From contig JAEZCT010000027.1 in the NCBI GenBank assembly GCA_023433405.1, forward strand, positions 1 to 64,000: a stretch of DNA of 64,000 bases. The letters run 5' to 3'. Numbering within the stretch: the stretch's first letter is position 1; the number at the start of each line of letters is the position of its first letter. The notes beneath the pieces were generated by a model. It searched no databases and was not told where the DNA came from. It was given only the letters and a program-made list of their open reading frames with translations. The position numbers were made by a program, and so were the translations under genes. This stretch comes from Bacillota bacterium (GTDB taxonomy: Bacteria; Bacillota; Clostridia; Oscillospirales; Ruminococcaceae). Below, piece after piece: positions 26,107-35,288 of the stretch.

Positions 26107-26142
26107 TGTTACTTTGACCCTATGAAAGGAATGGTCCCGGCT

Positions 26143-27066
26143 ATGAATAAAACAAACCTTCCCGCGTCTAGGGGCAGTGTCTCCTCCTTTTTTAACCGAG
26201 AGCAAGTGGCGGGCTATGTTTTCATTTTGCCCTTTATCATCGGTCTCTTGGCCTTTACCATTTTGCCAATTATTATTTCACTTGCGCTTTCCTTCACAAG
26301 GTACGATATCCTCTCAAGCCCGGTATTCGCCGGTGTTGACAACTACATACGAATGTTCACTCAGGACCCGACCTTTTGGAAGAGTTTTCGGGTTACTTTT
26401 TTTTACGCGGTAGTATCTGTCCCCCTGAAGCTGATTATGGCGCTGTTTGTGGCTATGCTTTTTTACCGCGGCGCCCGTGTAATCTCCATTTACCGCGGCA
26501 TATATTATCTGCCCTCCATTCTGGGCAGCAGCGTGGCAGTAGCCGTGCTTTGGAAGCGCCTGTTCGCGGTGGACGGCGTGCTTAACAGCCTGCTGGGCGC
26601 ACTGGGTATCGAAAGCACAATAGGCTGGCTCAGCCGCACCGACACCGCAATATGGACACTCATCGTGCTGTCGGTTTGGCAGTTTGGCTCCTCCATGCTT
26701 GTTTTCTTAGGCGGACTCAAGCAGATTCCCACATCACTCTATGAGGCTGCGACGGTGGACGGATGCTCTAAGATCCGGCAGTTTACCTCCATCACCCTGC
26801 CCATGATTACCCCCGTGATCTTCTTTAACGTGATACAGCAGACGATTAACGCGTTTACCGCATTTACACAAAGCTACATTATCACCAACGGCAAGCCCTT
26901 GGATTCCACACTTTTCTACACGGTTTATATGTACCGGCGTTCGTTTGAATATTCGGAGATGGGCTATGGTGCGGCTATGGCGTGGTTTATGCTCTTTGTA
27001 ATCGCTCTGCTTACCGCCCTGATCTTCAAAAGCTCCAACAAATGGGTATACAGAGCGTCGAACTAA
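26143..27066 (+). CDS. Sugar ABC transporter permease 1
   Basis: This 307-residue MalF/UgpA-type permease has about six membrane spans. The EAA loop, which docks the ATPase, reads YEAATVDGCSKIRQFTSITLPMITP. ATG 26143 is preferred, with AAAGGA 11 bases upstream; the frame is open to 26059 but the extra residues fall in a repeat fragment. It pairs with the next gene to form the membrane channel of the importer. Confidence 0.9.
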   Translation: MNKTNLPASRGSVSSFFNREQVAGYVFILPFIIGLLAFTILPIIISLALSFTRYDILSSPVFAGVDNYIRMFTQDPTFWKSFRVTFFYAVVSVPLKLIMALFVAMLFYRGARVISIYRGIYYLPSILGSSVAVAVLWKRLFAVDGVLNSLLGALGIESTIGWLSRTDTAIWTLIVLSVWQFGSSMLVFLGGLKQIPTSLYEAATVDGCSKIRQFTSITLPMITPVIFFNVIQQTINAFTAFTQSYIITNGKPLDSTLFYTVYMYRRSFEYSEMGYGAAMAWFMLFVIALLTALIFKSSNKWVYRASN

Positions 27067-27095
27067 AACCTTGGAAAGGAAAGGGAGGAACACCA

Positions 27096-27995
27096 ATGAA
27101 AACGGTTGAAAGCAACCCCACAGTACATCTGCCCCGGTCTGAGCACATGTCCTACCGGACCAAAAAGCTAATCCTGAAGATAGTATATCACGTCAGCGTG
27201 ATTTTGATCGGCTTTATCATGATCTATCCGCTTATTTGGATGGTCGGCAGCTCCTTTAAGCCCTTAAACGAGATTTTTACCGATGCCATCCGCTTGATTC
27301 CAAAGGAGTTTGTCACCTATAACTATTCCAACGGGTGGAGAGGCTTTGCGGGCTACAGCTTTGCCGACTTTTTTTCAAATTCTTTTGTCATCTCAAGTCT
27401 TGCCACGCTGGGATCGCTGCTCTCCTCCCCCTTTATTGCCTTTGGCTTCGCGCGCCTGCGGTTTAAAGGGAGAAGGGTATGGTTTAGCTTGATGCTGCTA
27501 ACCATGATGCTGCCTTTTCAGATTATTATGATTCCCCAATATATAATTTTTCACAACCTGGGCTGGGTGGGGTCGATTCTGCCCCTTATCATACCCAGTT
27601 ATTTCGGCGGCGCCTTCTTTATCTTCCTCATCATCCAATTTATCGACGGTATCCCGCGAGAGCTGGACGAAGCGGCCAAGATAGACGGGTGCTCCTGGTA
27701 CGGCATCTATGGCCGCATTATTCTGCCGCTAATTGTGCCGGCTGTCGTTACCGCCGGAATCTTCGCCTTTATGTGGAAATGGGACGACTTTCTATCCTCC
27801 CTGCTCTACTTAAATGCTCCCAAGCAGTATACGGTTTCCATCGCGCTTAAAATGTTCTCCGACCCAAACTCCGGCTCGGATTGGGGCGCGATGTTTGCGA
27901 TGGCTACCCTGTCTATCCTGCCGATTATGCTGATCTTTATCTTCTGCCAGAAGTATCTGGTCGAGGGTATCAGCTCCGAAGGCATTAAGGGGTAA
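27096..27995 (+). CDS. Sugar ABC transporter permease 2
   Basis: This 299-residue MalG/AraQ-type permease has six membrane spans. The EAA loop is LDEAAKIDGCSWYGIYGRIILPLIVP. GGGAGG lies before ATG 27096, 29 bases after permease 1. No ATPase gene follows; importers of this class commonly share a general MsmX-like ATPase encoded elsewhere. Confidence 0.9.
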   Translation: MKTVESNPTVHLPRSEHMSYRTKKLILKIVYHVSVILIGFIMIYPLIWMVGSSFKPLNEIFTDAIRLIPKEFVTYNYSNGWRGFAGYSFADFFSNSFVISSLATLGSLLSSPFIAFGFARLRFKGRRVWFSLMLLTMMLPFQIIMIPQYIIFHNLGWVGSILPLIIPSYFGGAFFIFLIIQFIDGIPRELDEAAKIDGCSWYGIYGRIILPLIVPAVVTAGIFAFMWKWDDFLSSLLYLNAPKQYTVSIALKMFSDPNSGSDWGAMFAMATLSILPIMLIFIFCQKYLVEGISSEGIKG

Positions 27996-28064
27996 GCTAA
28001 TTCTAATCCCGTTTTTCGCATTAAAGTATAGAAATTGTTGTAAACCATATAATAAAGGGTCATA

Positions 28065-28101
28065 CAGCGGCATATCAAAATGCCGCTGCGCGGCTTTTTT
28101 T
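28065..28101 (+). terminator. Hairpin after permease 2
   Basis: CAGCGGCAT and ATGCCGCTG pair perfectly, then CGCGGC and a run of seven T. It lies 25 bases before the next gene, so it may end or attenuate the transporter transcript. Confidence 0.6.
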
Positions 28102-28125
28102 AGTTGATTAATAGGAGTCAAGATA

Positions 28126-29328
28126 ATGGAACCCATAAAAATTGCCTTTGCCGGCGCGGGCGGATATGCCGACTACTGCCTAAGCCTTTTAATCAATCAT
28201 ATCCCCCCGGAGGAGTATCAGCTTGTTGGAATCGCGGACCCTTATGCCGATCGCGCACCGCGATATCAGTACTTTTTGGAGCATAACATCCCGCTGTATG
28301 ACAGCGCGGAGGAGCTTTTTGCAAAGCAGCAGGTGGACGCGCTGTATATCGCAAGCCCCATTCCCTATCACAAGCAGCAGTGTGAGACGGCTATTGCGCA
28401 CGGCTGTGCAATCCTTTGCGAAAAGCCGCTGACCGCGCTGCTTGAGGATACCCTCAGTCTGCGTTCGACCTGGACGCATCACAAAATGCCCTTTGGCATT
28501 GGCTTTCAGTGGTCCTATGCCCCCTCCATGCTGCGGGCAAAACGGGACATCCTCTCCAATGTGTATGGAGGCCCCAAGGAGTTCAAGGCGCTTATCTCCT
28601 GGCAGCGATATGACGATTATTACAGCACCAGTCCATGGAAGGGGAGAATAGTGGACACGCAGGGCAATATCGTCCGCGACTCGGTGGTCACCAACGCAAC
28701 CGCCCATTATCTCCACAACATCTTCTTTATGATGGGAGAGGCAATGGAGTCCTCTCTGATGCCCGCGCGGGCGTGGGGGTCTGTTTACCGGGCAAAGCCC
28801 ATAGAAAGCTTTGATACCTGCTTTTTTAAGGGCAGCTTTGCAAACGGCGCGTCTTTTCTTTTCCTGAGCACCCACAGCGGAGATGAAGGCATTAACCCGG
28901 TGGTGGAGTATGCCTTTGAGAAGGGCGTAATTCGCATTGATACCAACACAAAAACCCCCACGGTGCGCGGATATCTTGAGGGAAAAGAGATTGATTACGG
29001 TGAAATATCCACCCCCGAAAGCGACAGTCATAAGCTCAAGACCTTCTTTGCGTCGATTCGCGACGGCTCCCCCCTGCCCTGCCCCATTGACGCAGTGCTG
29101 CCCCATCAGGCCGTTTGCGGGGCGGCGTTTGACCAGCTTTCCATTAAGGAATTCCCCAAAAGCCTTGTGTACCGTTCCTCAAGACCGGACGGCTGGTTTG
29201 TACACGGCCTGTGCCGGGATTTGAAGAACTGCTTTGACAGCTCGCGCACACCGTATGAGGCAGGCTGTGCTTGGGCGGTTAAGGACACCGTGCTCGACCT
29301 CTCCGGCTTGAGCGTGCCTGTTATCTGA
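28126..29328 (+). CDS. Gfo/Idh/MocA-family oxidoreductase 1
   Basis: The 400-residue protein has an N-terminal Rossmann domain (IAFAGAGGYADYCL) and the EKP motif CEKPLTALLE, whose Lys is catalytic in this family, followed by the C-terminal alpha/beta domain. These NAD(P)-dependent enzymes oxidise or reduce sugar hydroxyls, inositols or glycosides. TAGGAG precedes the ATG. The substrate is unknown; it opens a run of redox genes that follow the sugar importer. Confidence 0.82.
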   Translation: MEPIKIAFAGAGGYADYCLSLLINHIPPEEYQLVGIADPYADRAPRYQYFLEHNIPLYDSAEELFAKQQVDALYIASPIPYHKQQCETAIAHGCAILCEKPLTALLEDTLSLRSTWTHHKMPFGIGFQWSYAPSMLRAKRDILSNVYGGPKEFKALISWQRYDDYYSTSPWKGRIVDTQGNIVRDSVVTNATAHYLHNIFFMMGEAMESSLMPARAWGSVYRAKPIESFDTCFFKGSFANGASFLFLSTHSGDEGINPVVEYAFEKGVIRIDTNTKTPTVRGYLEGKEIDYGEISTPESDSHKLKTFFASIRDGSPLPCPIDAVLPHQAVCGAAFDQLSIKEFPKSLVYRSSRPDGWFVHGLCRDLKNCFDSSRTPYEAGCAWAVKDTVLDLSGLSVPVI

Positions 29329-29415
29329 TTGCAGTATGACGCCGCCGCATGGTAATATAGTAAGATATAAGGGCAAGTCGCTTGCTCCCGCAATTTACAT
29401 AGGATGGTGAAAAAC

Positions 29416-30789
29416 ATGGCAAAGCACGAGGCCTTTTTATTTGAAACTCTACATGCGCTAAAAGAAAAAATCTCGCAGCTACAGGTAGATATTGAGCTTC
29501 ACGACGACCTCTCTTCTTTAGGAAGGCAGGTAACGGCAGGAGGCCGCACCGCTCCCAACGCACTTGCGATTTTGCCGATGGAGGGCTGCGACTCGAACCC
29601 GGATGGCAGCCCGTCCGAGCTGGTGAAGCGCCGGTATAACCGCCTAGGGGCGGGTGGTGCGGGTCTTTTATGGTGGGAAGCGTGCGCGGTAGCGGAAGAA
29701 GGCCGGGCAAACCCCTTGCAGATGATGCTGACAAAGGAAAACCTTCCTCAGTTTGCAGGTCTTATGAAGTCGGTGAACCGTGAGGCGGAGTGCGCCAACG
29801 GTCACCGGCCCGTTCACATCTTGCAGCTTACACACTCCGGCCGCTATTCCCGCCCAAGCGGACATAAGCCCATGCCGCTGATACCCCAGCACGACCCGAT
29901 TCTTGACCCCCGGGTGGGACTGACGAAGGACTCCCCCGTACTAACCGACGCCTATCTTGAAGGCCTTGTGGAGCATTATGTGCAGTCGGCAAGGCTTGCC
30001 CTCGAAGCGGGCTTTGACGGTGTGGACATCAAGGCCTGCCACCGATATCTTCTTAGCGAGCTGCTGGCAAGCCACACCCGTGAAGGTAAATACGGCGGCA
30101 GCTTTGAAAACCGCAGCCGCCTGTTGCGCGAGATCATCACAGAGGTGCGCAGTCAATTGGGGGAGGATTGCCTGATTGCCTGCCGCTTTAACGTATTTGA
30201 CGCCCACCCCTACCCCTATGGCTTTGGGGAACACAAGGATGATTTTATGGAGTACGACCCCGCCGAGCCGATGCAGCTGGTGCGGATGCTTTGCGAAAAC
30301 GGCGTCGGACTGCTAAGCAACTCGGCGGGCAACCCCTATTACCTCTACCCGCAGGTGACACGCCCCTTCGATCAATCCAGTATGGGAATACCGGTGCCGG
30401 AGGAGCATCCACTAGAAAGCATCGCGCGGCTTTTTCGTTTTACCCGTCAGATTCAAAAGGCGGCGGGGTCTATACCTGTGGTGGGCAACGGCTACACCTG
30501 GCTTAGGCAGTATCTGCCCTATGCCGGGGCGGCGAACCTTGCGGCCGGGAACTGCGTCTTCGTCGGTCTTGGCAGGCAGGCATTCGCTTACCCCGACGCC
30601 CCCCGCGACATTCTTTCGGGCAGCGGGATGGACCCCAAAAAATGCTGTGTCGCCTGTTCAAAATGCACACAGATTATGAGAGATCACGGTCGCACCGGCT
30701 GTGTGGTTCGGGACGCAAAGGTTTACGGCGCACTGTACCTTGACGCGCGGCGGGACGCTGAGGCTCGCGCGGGGGACAGCAAGGCCTGA
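29416..30789 (+). CDS. Old-yellow-enzyme family NADH:flavin oxidoreductase with Fe-S motif
   Basis: The 457-residue protein shows the FMN-binding TIM barrel of the 2,4-dienoyl-CoA reductase/OYE group: LQLTHSGRYSRP, FDGVDIKACHRYLLSELLA, YGGSFENRSRLLREI and VVGNGYTW. A Cys cluster near the C-terminus (CCVACSKC, then Cys in GRTGCVV) looks like the 4Fe-4S site of the family. It stops soon after that, so the usual C-terminal FAD/NAD domain (about 250 residues) is absent and an outside electron partner is expected. ATG 29416 is chosen over 29404 from the ribosome site AGGATGG. Confidence 0.8.
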   Translation: MAKHEAFLFETLHALKEKISQLQVDIELHDDLSSLGRQVTAGGRTAPNALAILPMEGCDSNPDGSPSELVKRRYNRLGAGGAGLLWWEACAVAEEGRANPLQMMLTKENLPQFAGLMKSVNREAECANGHRPVHILQLTHSGRYSRPSGHKPMPLIPQHDPILDPRVGLTKDSPVLTDAYLEGLVEHYVQSARLALEAGFDGVDIKACHRYLLSELLASHTREGKYGGSFENRSRLLREIITEVRSQLGEDCLIACRFNVFDAHPYPYGFGEHKDDFMEYDPAEPMQLVRMLCENGVGLLSNSAGNPYYLYPQVTRPFDQSSMGIPVPEEHPLESIARLFRFTRQIQKAAGSIPVVGNGYTWLRQYLPYAGAANLAAGNCVFVGLGRQAFAYPDAPRDILSGSGMDPKKCCVACSKCTQIMRDHGRTGCVVRDAKVYGALYLDARRDAEARAGDSKA

Positions 30790-30844
30790 CATGAACGCCG
30801 TTTTATAAGAGCAGCCAGAAACAGCACCAAACACTATCCCATTT

Positions 30845-30899
30845 TTGGTTTTTCGCGGCTATTATCTGCAAATTCCACTCTTTTTGAGGGGATTCGTAT
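30845..30899 (+). repeat. Half copy of the palindromic repeat
   Basis: TTTTCGCGGCTATTATCTGC and CTCTTTTTGAGGGGATTCGTA correspond to the right half of the family, close to the R3 variant. The left half is missing. Confidence 0.5.
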
Positions 30900-30957
30900 T
30901 AAAATGGTGATGAGTTATTATTATGTTCTGATAAGCGGAGCAGTAGGAGGAACAAGG

Positions 30958-31734
30958 ATGAGACAGACCGCGATTGTCACAGGCGGCACAAGAGGAATCG
31001 GGCTTGCTATCGCAAAGCAGCTGGGGCTTGACGGGTTTTACGTTGTGCTGGTGGGTGTTCGCCCACCCGATGCCGTAGCCCCCAGCCTGGATATGCTGGC
31101 AAGGGAAGGAATCTCCCCCACTAATGTGCGGTATGTGCAGGCGGATATTGCGTCGGGAGAGGACCGCACCCGAATTGTGAAAGAATCCGTGGAGGCCTTC
31201 GGGGGCATTCATGTTCTGGTGAACAATGCGGGGGTTGCCCCGCTGGAGCGCCGGGACCTGCTGGATATGACCGAGGAAAGCTACGACCGGGTGATGGACA
31301 TTAACACCAAAAGCACCATGTTCCTAACCCAGGCAGTCGCCCGGCAGATGCTTTGCCAGGAGTTTGCGGGGAAAAAACGGGGGACGATCATTAATATCTC
31401 AAGCTGTTCCGCCGAGGCCTCCTCCATTGGCCGGGGGGAATACTGTGTTTCCAAGGCCGGCGTTTCCATGCTTACCTCCCTGTACGCCCACCGTCTGGCA
31501 GCCGAGGGGATACTGGTTCACGAGGTGCGCCCCGGCATCATCGCCACCGATATGACCGCCGCCGTGCAAAAAAAATACGACGACCTGATTGCCGCCGGCA
31601 CCTTCCCCATTGCCCGCTGGGGTACTCCCGAGGATGTTGCCGGAGCGGTTTCCGCCTTTGCGGGAGATTTATTTTTGTATACCACCGGCAATTATGTGGA
31701 TGTGGATGGCGGCTTTCACATCAAGCGGCTGTAA
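30958..31734 (+). CDS. Short-chain dehydrogenase/reductase
   Basis: The 258-residue SDR has the cofactor motif TGGTRGIG (8-15), NNAG, and the catalytic Ser-Tyr-Lys triad in ISSCSAEASSIGRGEYCVSKAGVS. The end YTTGNYVDVDGGFHIKRL is typical of classical SDRs. TAGGAGG lies 9 bases before ATG 30958. It is FabG-like by sequence but sits among sugar redox genes, so a sugar or glycoside keto-reductase is more likely. It might replace the missing KduD, but nothing specific shows this. Confidence 0.85.
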   Translation: MRQTAIVTGGTRGIGLAIAKQLGLDGFYVVLVGVRPPDAVAPSLDMLAREGISPTNVRYVQADIASGEDRTRIVKESVEAFGGIHVLVNNAGVAPLERRDLLDMTEESYDRVMDINTKSTMFLTQAVARQMLCQEFAGKKRGTIINISSCSAEASSIGRGEYCVSKAGVSMLTSLYAHRLAAEGILVHEVRPGIIATDMTAAVQKKYDDLIAAGTFPIARWGTPEDVAGAVSAFAGDLFLYTTGNYVDVDGGFHIKRL

Positions 31735-31749
31735 GGGGGGCGGTTTAGC

Positions 31750-33699
31750 ATGAAAGAGACCACCATACAGCTGGGACGGTATGATATTCCGGTTTACCTG
31801 TGCAACACCGTCGTCGTGGGTACCGGCGCCTCTGGTTACAACGCGGCCGACCGTCTGCACCAATACGGTCAGACTGATATCGCGATTGTGACAGAGGGGG
31901 TTTACGCAGGAACCTCCCGCAATACCGGCTCCGACAAGCAGACCTACTACAAGCTTACCCTCTCCGGCGGCGAACCCGACAGTGTGCGGGAGATGGCTCA
32001 AACGCTGTTTGAAGGACAATGCGTGGACGGCGACCACGCCCTTTGCGAGGCGGCCCTTTCCGCCCCCAGCTTTCTCCGGCTTGTGGAGCTTGGGGTACCC
32101 TTCCCCCGCAACCGGTTTGGGGAGTTCATTGGCTATAAAACCGACCACGACCCGCGGCGGCGGGCAACCAGCGTCGGCCCGTATACCTCAAAGCTTATGA
32201 CCGAACGGCTGCAGCAAGCGGCGGAAAAAAAGCGCATAAGGGTAATGGATCGTTTACAGGTAATCAAGCTTCTTGTGGATGACGGCGCGTTGCGGGGTAT
32301 TTTGTGCCTTGCGCTGGACGCCAAAAAGGATGATTGCCCGTTTGCGGTCTTTCGCTGCGACAACGTGGTGTGGGCCACCGGCGGACCGGCGGGCATTTAT
32401 GCCGACAGCGTATATCCGCACGGTCATTACGGTGCCTCCGGCATTGCCTTTGAGGCGGGGATAAACGGAAAAAACCTCACGGAATGGCAGTATGGTCTTG
32501 CCTCTGTCCGTCCGCGCTGGAATGTATCGGGCACCTATATGCAATCGCTGCCCCGCTTTATATCAACAGACCTGCATGGCGGCGGCGAGCGCGAATTTCT
32601 CCGCGACTTCTTTCCCGACGAGGGCAGCCTGCTGGATATGGTGTTTTTAAAAGGGTATCAATGGCCATTTGACGTGCGCAAGGTGTCAGGCGGCTCCTCT
32701 ATCATCGATATTCTGGTTTATCTGGAAGGCTGCAAGGGCCGCCGGGTATTTCTGGATTTTAGGAGCAACCCCGGTGGCAGACCCATAAGCTTTTGGACTC
32801 TTTGCCCTGAGGCGCACGGATATTTGGAGAAGGCGGGAGCCTGTTACGGGACCCCGCTGGAGCGTCTTGCGCACATGAACAGCCCGGCGGTAGAGTTTTA
32901 CCGGGAAAAGGGGGTTGACCTTGCGGCTGAGCCCCTGGAGATTGCCCTGTGCGCACAGCACAACAACGGCGGACTTGATATCGACAGCTGGTGGCAAACC
33001 AACATACGCGGCATCTTCGCCGTCGGTGAGGCGGCGGCAAGCCATGGGGTTTACCGCCCAGGGGGAAGCGCGCTGAATGCGGGACAGGTCGGCTCCACCC
33101 GCGCGGCACAATATATTGCCGCACACCGAACCGGAGAACCGGAGCCGGAACTTGGCGGCGCGGCCATACAACAGATTTTATCGGCGCTTACTCTCGCAGA
33201 TGGGGCAACCGGCGGTGAGGATAATGTGCAACAGCTGTGGGAAACAGCCAAGCGCCGGATGAGCAGGTTTGGCGGCCCCATCCGCGACCTGTGCGGAATC
33301 CGTCTGGCGGCGAAAGAGGTGGCCGAACAGCTGTCAAGCTTTCAAGCAACCGTTCGCGTCGCCGACCCGCGCCGCCTGTGCTGGGTATTTCGTTTGAGGG
33401 ATACCCTTCTTTGCCAGCTGGTGTATTTGCGGGCGATGGAAAATTACGCGGAAACGGGAGGAAAAAGCCGGGGCAGCGCGCTGTACACCGACCATGCCGG
33501 GCAAAAGCCTTATGCCAGCCTGCCCGATACCTTTACCTTCGTTTTGGACGACGGCAGCCGGGCAGCTCTTGTTCAAGAGGCGGCTTATACAGACGATGGC
33601 TGCCGCTTAAGCTGGCGTAAGGTTCGCCCTATCCCTGAGGATGATGATTTCTTTGAGAACATATGGCGCGAATTTCGCGAAAACGGCGGCGTTGTCTGA
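31750..33699 (+). CDS. FAD-dependent oxidoreductase, fumarate reductase flavoprotein-like
   Basis: This 649-residue protein has the FAD-binding start VVVGTGASGYNAADRLHQYG and a late FAD motif GIFAVGEAAASHGVYRPGGSALNAGQVGS, as in the succinate dehydrogenase/fumarate reductase flavoprotein family. The capping domain in between differs from true fumarate reductases, and the protein has no signal peptide. It begins 15 bases after the SDR and lies between sugar oxidoreductases. It may oxidise a sugar or take electrons from the OYE protein; the substrate is unknown. Confidence 0.78.
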   Translation: MKETTIQLGRYDIPVYLCNTVVVGTGASGYNAADRLHQYGQTDIAIVTEGVYAGTSRNTGSDKQTYYKLTLSGGEPDSVREMAQTLFEGQCVDGDHALCEAALSAPSFLRLVELGVPFPRNRFGEFIGYKTDHDPRRRATSVGPYTSKLMTERLQQAAEKKRIRVMDRLQVIKLLVDDGALRGILCLALDAKKDDCPFAVFRCDNVVWATGGPAGIYADSVYPHGHYGASGIAFEAGINGKNLTEWQYGLASVRPRWNVSGTYMQSLPRFISTDLHGGGEREFLRDFFPDEGSLLDMVFLKGYQWPFDVRKVSGGSSIIDILVYLEGCKGRRVFLDFRSNPGGRPISFWTLCPEAHGYLEKAGACYGTPLERLAHMNSPAVEFYREKGVDLAAEPLEIALCAQHNNGGLDIDSWWQTNIRGIFAVGEAAASHGVYRPGGSALNAGQVGSTRAAQYIAAHRTGEPEPELGGAAIQQILSALTLADGATGGEDNVQQLWETAKRRMSRFGGPIRDLCGIRLAAKEVAEQLSSFQATVRVADPRRLCWVFRLRDTLLCQLVYLRAMENYAETGGKSRGSALYTDHAGQKPYASLPDTFTFVLDDGSRAALVQEAAYTDDGCRLSWRKVRPIPEDDDFFENIWREFRENGGVV

Positions 33700-33747
33700 T
33701 TCAGTCATCACTTTAGAAGCACCCCAATAAAGAAAAGAGGTTTATCA

Positions 33748-34902
33748 ATGGAAGTTTTGCGCATGGGTATTATTGGTGTCGGAAACATGGGCTCCTCACA
33801 CGCCAAATCGATCCTTGCCGGGAATATTCCCGGTATGAAGCTGGTGGCCGTGGCAGACCGCAAGGCGGCGCGCAGGGAGTGGGCAGCGCAAGCCCTTGGC
33901 GGTGAGGTAACCTTATTTGAGGAGGGCTCCGCGCTGATTGACAGCGATGTCTGCGACGCGGTGCTGATTGCCACCCCCCACTATCAGCACCCGGAGTTAG
34001 CAGTACGCGCCCTGCAAGGAAAAAAACATGTGCTGCTTGAGAAGCCCGCCGGTGTGTACACCGCCGAGGTGCGGAGGATGAACGAAGCAGCCGCCCAAAG
34101 TGACAGAACGTTTGCTCTAATGTTTAACCAGCGCACCAACTGCCTTTACCGCAAGATGCACGAGCTGGTTACCGGCGGGGAGCTTGGCGCCGTAAAACGC
34201 GTGAGCTGGATTATTACCGACTGGTACCGCACGCAGGCCTACTACGATTCCGGAGACTGGCGCGCCACCTGGAACGGTGAGGGTGGCGGAGTGCTTTTAA
34301 ATCAGTGCCCCCACCAGCTTGACCTGCTGCAATGGATTTGCGGGATGCCAAGCCGTGTGCGTGCCTTCTGCCACGAGGGAAAATGGCATGATATTGAGGT
34401 AGAGGACGACGTTACCGCATACCTTGAGTACCCAAACGGCGCGACCGGCACCTTTATTACCACCACAGCCGACGCGCCGGGTACCAACCGCTTTGAGGTC
34501 ACCCTTGAAATGGGCAAGCTGGTGTGCGAAAATAACCATCTGACCCTCACTAAGCTTGAGGTAAACGAGCGGGAGTTCTGTAAGACCGCAAAGGGAGGGT
34601 TTGATACACCACCCTGCTCCAGCTTTGAGGTTGAGACAGACGGTCAAAACGAGCAGCACAACGGCGTCTTAAAGGCATTCACCGCACACATCCTGCATGG
34701 GGAGCCGCTTGTAGCCGCCGGTGAGGAGGGCATACGCGGCCTTACCCTCTCAAATGCCATGCATCTTTCCAGCTGGCTTGACAAAACCGTTGACCTGCCG
34801 TTGGACGAGTCGTTGTTTAAAAAGGAGCTGGATAAACGCCGCGCAAGCTCCCGCACCAAGTCGGACACGGGAGTCGTCTTTGATACCACCGGGAGCTATT
34901 AG
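33748..34902 (+). CDS. Gfo/Idh/MocA-family oxidoreductase 2
   Basis: This 384-residue protein has the Rossmann start GIIGVGNMGSSHAKSI, EKP motif LLEKPAGVYT and active-site helix GGGVLLNQCPHQLDLLQWICG, where Asp and His are expected to be catalytic. Good conservation suggests it is active on a sugar or glycoside hydroxyl. AGAGG precedes the ATG. Its C-terminal 30 residues are polar and extra. It stops 10 bases before the start of a decayed paralogue. Confidence 0.85.
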   Translation: MEVLRMGIIGVGNMGSSHAKSILAGNIPGMKLVAVADRKAARREWAAQALGGEVTLFEEGSALIDSDVCDAVLIATPHYQHPELAVRALQGKKHVLLEKPAGVYTAEVRRMNEAAAQSDRTFALMFNQRTNCLYRKMHELVTGGELGAVKRVSWIITDWYRTQAYYDSGDWRATWNGEGGGVLLNQCPHQLDLLQWICGMPSRVRAFCHEGKWHDIEVEDDVTAYLEYPNGATGTFITTTADAPGTNRFEVTLEMGKLVCENNHLTLTKLEVNEREFCKTAKGGFDTPPCSSFEVETDGQNEQHNGVLKAFTAHILHGEPLVAAGEEGIRGLTLSNAMHLSSWLDKTVDLPLDESLFKKELDKRRASSRTKSDTGVVFDTTGSY

Positions 34903-34912
34903 GAGGAAGCTC

Positions 34913-35140
34913 ATGCTACGCGCAGCTGGCGCGGCTTATCGCCGCCCGTGATTCAAACACTAGCAGGAAAGCTCTTTTTCCTGAAAACACCCCATTTTAC
35001 ACCGGCTATAAAGAATTGCTTGCCGAGGTTCGACCGGAGGTGGTTCATAACCGTCTACCCCACCACCTCCATGTTCGGGGAGCATTTGCCGGCTACTGAC
35101 CGAAATGCCGGTTGCCTCACGCCTTGCCGAAACAGGGTGG
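34913..35140 (+). pseudogene. Decayed Gfo/Idh/MocA gene
   Basis: An intact ribosome site (AGGAGG) and ATG at 34913 follow the previous gene, but the frame stops after 12 codons. A second frame from 34917 reads YAQLARLIAARD, then YKELLAEVRPEVVHNRLPHHLHV, which matches the conserved segment before the EKP motif in this family, and then stops near 35095. The rest of the 300-bp gap has no clear frame. It is a truncated, frameshifted fourth member of the family. Its genuine end cannot be fixed. Confidence 0.65.
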
Positions 35141-35288
35141 CTTTAGGGACGCTTAAACACAAACACGGCGTTCTCAAAAGCAGTGGCGGCAAGGGGTATC
35201 ACCTCCACGCGGCTTATGTGAGATTTTAGCCTGTTTGCTAGGGTGTTTAAACCGAAAAAGCTAATTTGATATACAAGGAGGATCTTTT

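Noticed and set aside
34948..35229. 93-codon plus-strand ORF
   Set aside because: Another frame of the same DNA shows the Gfo/Idh/MocA segment, so this frame is a by-product of the relic.
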